Assembly: GCA_949285555.1 (NCBI GenBank)
Contig: CASDYG010000001.1
Span: forward strand, 62,001 to 126,000
DNA: 64,000 nt
Origin: an uncultured Eubacteriales bacterium
GTDB lineage: Bacteria > Bacillota > Clostridia > Peptostreptococcales > Anaerovoracaceae
Reading direction: 5' to 3'
The position numbers and the translations under genes were made by a program. The notes beneath the pieces are model-generated. The model did no database searches and was not told the DNA's origin. It worked only from the letters and a program-made list of their open reading frames with translations. This document shows, piece after piece, positions 59,471-64,000 of this stretch (its first letter is position 1; every line of letters starts with the position of its first letter).

Positions 59471-62150
59471 CTTCGTCCTTTTGAACCATCGTCTGTAAAT
59501 TTCCAACTATTTCAATTGCAGCAGCCGGCGTAATATCAAAGAGATTTATATCAATTAGCTCATCTCTTATTCTTTCATATAATTTTAATTTTTTTCTACT
59601 TTCTTCCTCTATGAGATGTATATCATTTAGAGAGGTATTTGGAGATTTCATAGCCTGATGATTTGCATCACCCGTTGAATCATCACATGCTAATCCTATA
59701 TACTTCTTGTCTTCCTCAAGATGCATAAGTGTATTTTCAGCCATTTTTAGTACGGACTTTGGTACCCCTGCAAGCTTTGCTACATGTATTCCATAGCTCT
59801 GACTGGCTGGTCCTGCAATTATCCTGTGCATGAATACTACCTCACCATCTATATTAGATACTTGCACATTAAAGTTTTTCATTCCATTTATATCTCTTTC
59901 AAGTGCAGTAAGTTCATGATAATGTGTAGCAAAAAGAGTTCTGACTTTTTTGATAGGGTTACATAAAAAATTTATAGTTGCTGCCGCTATTGACATTCCA
60001 TCATAGGTGCTGGTTCCTCTTCCTATTTCATCTAATATTATTAAACTAGATTTAGTTGCGTTATTTAGAATATTTGCAAGTTCTTTCATTTCTACAAAAA
60101 ATGTAGATTCGCCCTTAAATAAATTATCTGATGCTCCTATACGTGTAAAAATTCTATCAACAATACCTATATGCGCTTTGCTGCATGGTACAAACGAACC
60201 AATTTGAGCCATCAGAACTATTAGTGCAGTCTGTCTCATATAAGTGGATTTTCCTGCCATATTAGGACCCGTAATTAGAAGAAATGATGAGTCATCTCTG
60301 TTAATACTCAGGTCGTTAGGAACAAATGCAAGCTCACGTCTTTCTATAACTGGATGTCTTGATTCCTTTAATATAATTTGATCATCACTTGTGATTTCAG
60401 GTCTTACATACTCATATTTTTCAGCTATATAGGCTAGGCTTGCAAGCACATCTATTGTAGCTATTGCTTGAGATGTTTTGTGTAGCTCTATTTTCATCTT
60501 AAGAATCTTCTCTCTTATTGCTGTAAAAAGCTCATACTCCAATTTGTGTATTTTTTCTTCAGCATTTAGTACAAGAGCTTCCATCTCTTTTAATTTCGGA
60601 GTTATATATCTCTCACTATTAACTAAGGTCTGTTTTCTTATATATTCATCAGGTACCTTATCCCTGTTTGTATGTGTAATATCTATATAATAGCCAAATA
60701 CCTTATTGTATCCGACCTTTAGAGTTTTAATCCCAGTACGGTTTCTTTCTACCTCTTCTAATTCTTCAATCCATTTTTTTGCATCACAAGTGGAAGCCTT
60801 TAATTCATCTAACTCCTGAGAAAAGCCTGGTTTAATCAGTCCACCATCTTTTACACTTACAGGAGGTTCATCTACTAGCGCCTTATTTATTAACTCTGTT
60901 AGCTTATGAAAATCAAAAATTCTATTTGAAGCTTCGCAAATAAGACCATCTGTGAAAGATTGCAATAAAGCTTGTATCTGAGGAAGTTTTTCCAGCGAGG
61001 AATTTAGTGCTTTAATATCTCTTCCATTTCCACCACCACTTCCGAGTCTACCAATCAGACGCTGAAAATCATAAATAAGCGACAGTTCCTTACGAATTGC
61101 TGTAAGCAACATAGGAGACATGATCAATTGCTCTACTGCCTGTAACCTATTTTCTACACTTACTTCATCTTTTAGCGGCTCAACTATCCACCTTTTTATT
61201 AAACGAGATCCCATGGCAGTCTTTGTACGATTCAATATAGATAGTAGCGATCCATTATCTGATCTTGAATGCATTCCCTCTAAAAGCTCCAGATTGATAA
61301 TTGTACTTTTATCTAGTAGCATTGTATCATTTAAATTATAATAGCTTATATAAGAAATATGATTAAAAGCCTGCTTCTGGGTTTCCATAATATAGTTAAA
61401 TATTCCGCCTAGTGCAGCAGTAGCAAGAGGTCTATCTTCAAGGCCTACAGCTCCCAAGCTATCATGCTGTAAAGTATTTTGCAAAAAAGAGGTAGCATCA
61501 TTATTGCTGAAATATTTCCCAGGCCGTAGTGTTATGAGAATATTATCATCAAGGCGAATTTTAAGATCTTCCAGTGTATTAAGACTTATTTCCGATACGA
61601 GAAGCTCTCTAGGCTTTATTCTGCCAAGTTCACCCTCAATTATCATCCTCATTTCCTCATTGGAAAAAGTAGCTATTTGCTCAGTTGCATATATTTCACC
61701 TGTAGATAAATCCCCATATACGATACCAATACTGTTTTTCTCCATAACAATGGACAAAAGATGAGAGCTATCATCTCTGGATAGAGAATTTTCAATAGTT
61801 GTAGTTCCAGGTGTTATAATCTTTATAACTTCCCTTTTCACAATACCTTTAGCCTGGCTTGGGTCTTCTACTTGTTCACATATGGCAACCCTATATCCCT
61901 TTGAAATGAGTTTTCCTATATAGTTTTCCGCAGCATGAAAAGGGACTCCACACATGGGAGCCCTCTCTTCCATTCCGCATTGTTTACCCGTAAGGGTCAA
62001 ATTTAATTCTTTAGAAGCAATTAGGGCGTCCTCAAAAAACATCTCATAAAAATCACCCAGTCTAAAAAATAGAATACTATCTGGATTTTTCTCTTTTATG
62101 GATAAATACTGCTCCATCATTGGAGAAAGCTTGCCCTTATTGTTGCTCAT
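59460..62150 (-). CDS. mutS: DNA mismatch repair protein MutS
   Basis: MutS recognises mismatches and recruits MutL. The 896-residue product begins with MMEQYLSIKEKNPDSILFFRLGDFYEMF, which holds the mismatch-contacting Phe-x-Glu (DFYEMFFEDA), and has the connector, lever and clamp regions, the ATPase domain with TGPNMAGKSTY near residue 625, LDEIGRGTSTYDG, and a C-terminal acidic tail. Length is normal for MutS1. It overlaps mutL and follows the aminotransferase by three bases. Confidence 0.97.
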   Translation of the reverse strand: MSNNKGKLSPMMEQYLSIKEKNPDSILFFRLGDFYEMFFEDALIASKELNLTLTGKQCGMEERAPMCGVPFHAAENYIGKLISKGYRVAICEQVEDPSQAKGIVKREVIKIITPGTTTIENSLSRDDSSHLLSIVMEKNSIGIVYGDLSTGEIYATEQIATFSNEEMRMIIEGELGRIKPRELLVSEISLNTLEDLKIRLDDNILITLRPGKYFSNNDATSFLQNTLQHDSLGAVGLEDRPLATAALGGIFNYIMETQKQAFNHISYISYYNLNDTMLLDKSTIINLELLEGMHSRSDNGSLLSILNRTKTAMGSRLIKRWIVEPLKDEVSVENRLQAVEQLIMSPMLLTAIRKELSLIYDFQRLIGRLGSGGGNGRDIKALNSSLEKLPQIQALLQSFTDGLICEASNRIFDFHKLTELINKALVDEPPVSVKDGGLIKPGFSQELDELKASTCDAKKWIEELEEVERNRTGIKTLKVGYNKVFGYYIDITHTNRDKVPDEYIRKQTLVNSERYITPKLKEMEALVLNAEEKIHKLEYELFTAIREKILKMKIELHKTSQAIATIDVLASLAYIAEKYEYVRPEITSDDQIILKESRHPVIERRELAFVPNDLSINRDDSSFLLITGPNMAGKSTYMRQTALIVLMAQIGSFVPCSKAHIGIVDRIFTRIGASDNLFKGESTFFVEMKELANILNNATKSSLIILDEIGRGTSTYDGMSIAAATINFLCNPIKKVRTLFATHYHELTALERDINGMKNFNVQVSNIDGEVVFMHRIIAGPASQSYGIHVAKLAGVPKSVLKMAENTLMHLEEDKKYIGLACDDSTGDANHQAMKSPNTSLNDIHLIEEESRKKLKLYERIRDELIDINLFDITPAAAIEIVGNLQTMVQKDEDDD

Positions 62151-62153
62151 ATA

Positions 62154-63350
62154 TTATTTATTCTTATTATTATAGGCTTCTATACCTAATCTAATAAGCT
62201 CTACTCCTCTCTTCATATCTTCTTTCTTTAGAACATATGCTATTCTCATTTCCTCTTTTCCGAGTCCTTGCGTGGCATAAAAACCCTCTGCTGGAGCAAA
62301 CATTACAGTTTCTCCATTATCATCAAACTCAGTTAAAAGGAACATGAGGAAATCTTCAATATTATCAACTGGTAGCTTTGCAGTCATATAGAAAGCACCG
62401 CCCGGCTTTTGGCATACAACACCAGGAATTTTCATAAGCTCTTCATATACCACATCTCTTCTTCCACAGTATTCTGCCTTTACCTCATCATAATATGATT
62501 TAGGAAGTCTAAATAGAGCCGCCGCTCCCACCTGATCTACTGTAGATACACATAGTCTTCCCTGGGCAATTTTCATAGCCTGTGCCATAAACTCTTCATT
62601 TTTAGAGATTAGAAGACCTATTCTGGCACCACAAGCAGAGAAACGCTTTGATACTGAATCGATTACAATAACTCTGTCAGCATATTCAGGAAGCATTGAA
62701 AAACTTGTAATCTCTCTGTCATCATATGCAAATTCACGATATACTTCATCTGCAATAATCCACAGATCATGCTCTTTTGCTATTTCACCAATAAGTCTCA
62801 TTTCATCAAGCGTAAGTACCGTTCCTGTTGGATTACCTGGGCTGATGCATACTATTGCCTTTGTTCTATCAGAAATACCAGCCTCTATAAGCTCTTTCTT
62901 TGCATAATGATATCCATCCTCGGCTTTAGTAGTAATAGGTACAACCCTTCCTCCAGCAGATGTAGCAAAAGTATGATAATTAGTATAAAATGGCTCTGGA
63001 ATAAGAACCTCATCACCCTCATTTAAAAGAGACAGGAATGTCATTGTCAACGCCTCAGAGCCGCCGGTAGTAACAATCATGTCATTTCTTTTGTAATCTA
63101 CGCCGTACCCTTTAAAGTAATCTATTACAGCATCCTGCAAATCCGTAATACCACCTGACTCTGCGTAAGCAATTACCTTATTGTCATAGTTTCTAATAGC
63201 ATTCATAAAAACATCAGGTGTTTCTACATCTGGCTGACCAATGTTAAGGTGATATACCTTTTTACCGCTGTCCTTAGCCTTTTGTGCTATAGGATTAAAT
63301 TTTCTGATTGGTGAAAACTGCATCGCTTCCACTTTGTTTGATAGTTTCAT
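62154..63350 (-). CDS. Class I aminotransferase (aspartate aminotransferase-like)
   Basis: The 398-residue PLP enzyme has LNIGQPDVETPDVF at the start, TTGGSEALTMTFLSLL, the CISPGNPTGTVLT loop, and the PLP lysine in SVSKRFSACGARIG near residue 235, followed by an arginine-containing C-terminal segment (MRIAYVLKKEDM). This pattern fits the AspC/PatA-type branch of fold type I; the amino donor cannot be set from sequence. The ATG at 63350 behind AGGAGG is preferred to a GTG just upstream. mutS follows after three bases, so both may share a transcript. Confidence 0.9.
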   Translation of the reverse strand: MKLSNKVEAMQFSPIRKFNPIAQKAKDSGKKVYHLNIGQPDVETPDVFMNAIRNYDNKVIAYAESGGITDLQDAVIDYFKGYGVDYKRNDMIVTTGGSEALTMTFLSLLNEGDEVLIPEPFYTNYHTFATSAGGRVVPITTKAEDGYHYAKKELIEAGISDRTKAIVCISPGNPTGTVLTLDEMRLIGEIAKEHDLWIIADEVYREFAYDDREITSFSMLPEYADRVIVIDSVSKRFSACGARIGLLISKNEEFMAQAMKIAQGRLCVSTVDQVGAAALFRLPKSYYDEVKAEYCGRRDVVYEELMKIPGVVCQKPGGAFYMTAKLPVDNIEDFLMFLLTEFDDNGETVMFAPAEGFYATQGLGKEEMRIAYVLKKEDMKRGVELIRLGIEAYNNKNK

Positions 63351-63367
63351 CACGCCTCCTAAAATAC

Positions 63368-64000
63368 TTATTTTTTAAAGCTTTCTTCGCCTAATTCAAC
63401 TACATTGGCTACATCTATACTATTATACTCCATTTGGTTACTTTTTAAAAGGTATATGATATATTCCACATTACCTTTAGTTCCTTTTATAGGAGAATGG
63501 CTTAATCCTGTAATTGAAAAGCCAGCATTTTGAGCATATGTAAATACTTCTTGAATAACACGATTTTTTACTGAATTATCAGTTACAATTCCGCCTTTTC
63601 CCACATCTTTTCTCCCAGCTTCAAACTGTGGCTTTATAAGAGCAACAACTCTTCCTCCATCCTTTATATATGATGAAAGATTTGGCAGAATATATTTTAA
63701 TGAAATAAATGATACATCAACAGAGGCAAAATCAATATTTTCTTTTAAATCTGAATCATCGTAATATCTAAAATTACATTTTTCGATATTGATAACACGC
63801 TCATCCTGCCTTAGCTTCCAGTCAAGCTGACCATAGCCCACATCAATAGCATATACCTTTTTTGCCCCCTCAAGAAGCATGCAGTGGGTAAATCCTCCTG
63901 TTGATGCACCTACGTCCATACATATGCAATCGCTGAGATCTATATTCCAAAGTTTGATTGCTTTTTCCAGTTTTAGTCCACCTCTGCTCACAAACGGAAT
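63368..64000 (-). CDS. tlyA: TlyA-family rRNA 2'-O-methyltransferase, 5' part outside window
   Basis: The frame is open to the end of the window, so the N-terminal S4 RNA-binding domain lies outside. The visible 210 residues cover the FtsJ-like methyltransferase domain: PFVSRGGLKLEKAI, the SAM loop DVGASTGGFTHCML, AIDVGYGQLDWKLR, the VDVSFISLKYILP strand and LIKPQFEAGRKDVGKGG. Homologs methylate 16S and 23S rRNA and some are hemolysin-like; the rRNA role is the better supported. It heads this - strand run as seen here, 17 bases before the aminotransferase. The GTG at 63991 is internal, not the start. Confidence 0.93.
   Translation of the reverse strand: MPFVSRGGLKLEKAIKLWNIDLSDCICMDVGASTGGFTHCMLLEGAKKVYAIDVGYGQLDWKLRQDERVINIEKCNFRYYDDSDLKENIDFASVDVSFISLKYILPNLSSYIKDGGRVVALIKPQFEAGRKDVGKGGIVTDNSVKNRVIQEVFTYAQNAGFSITGLSHSPIKGTKGNVEYIIYLLKSNQMEYNSIDVANVVELGEESFKK

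Noticed and set aside
1..64000. CRISPR array, insertion sequence or prophage
   Set aside because: No regularly spaced direct repeats, transposase or phage structural genes were seen; the tyrosine recombinase sits in a housekeeping operon.

Overview
The window is AT-rich DNA with strong AGGAGG-type ribosome binding sites, TTGACA/TATAAT-type promoters and compact co-oriented operons, as in low-GC Firmicutes. The gene order (coaE / solute-binding protein / tRNA-Leu / yajC; recG-rsmD-coaD; mutS-mutL-miaA-Xer recombinase-methionine gamma-lyase) and a split AICAR transformylase plus PurO-type IMP cyclohydrolase suggest a Clostridia member, most likely Lachnospiraceae or a close relative. This is inferred from gene order and protein families; no rRNA gene is present to confirm it.

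From 1 to about 47.9 kb all genes lie on the + strand. They are mostly housekeeping: CoA synthesis (coaE 3' part, coaD), two tRNA-Leu genes, yajC, ribosomal proteins L28, L32, L21 and L27, recG, rsmD, tmcAL-ackA, asd, uppP, ftsK, rimO, pgsA, cinA, recA, obgE, two genes of a conserved radical-SAM pair, comEA, a divergent Spo0A-like regulator, iscS-iscU-mnmA, a phosphosugar mutase, alaS, ireB-ruvX, a nine-gene purine operon (purE C F M N, PurO-like cyclohydrolase, AICAR transformylase, purD, purL) and an amidohydrolase.

At about 48 kb the orientation flips and an accessory stretch (48-53.5 kb) begins. It holds a YneA-like LysM gene flanked by two LexA-type boxes, a predicted thioester-domain cell-wall adhesin, a Fic protein with its own HTH domain and an array of upstream repeats, two small membrane proteins, a frameshifted gene relic, and a promoter-to-terminator unit that looks like a small RNA or micro-ORF.

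From 53.5 kb to the end the - strand carries a second housekeeping run, read right to left: tlyA (cut by the window end), an aminotransferase, mutS, mutL, miaA, a tyrosine recombinase, a methionine gamma-lyase-like protein and a TVP38-type membrane protein. mutS through the lyase gene overlap end to end.

The main points for a second look are: the Fic gene with three phased repeats over its promoter; L27 without the usual Firmicutes N-terminal extension together with no prp gene between rplU and rpmA; L21 with a fused C-terminal SAP/HeH-like tail; the degenerate Spo0A-like protein with altered DNA-contact residues; the thioester adhesin; SOS boxes at yneA without lexA beside it; and several unexplained structured intergenic elements.
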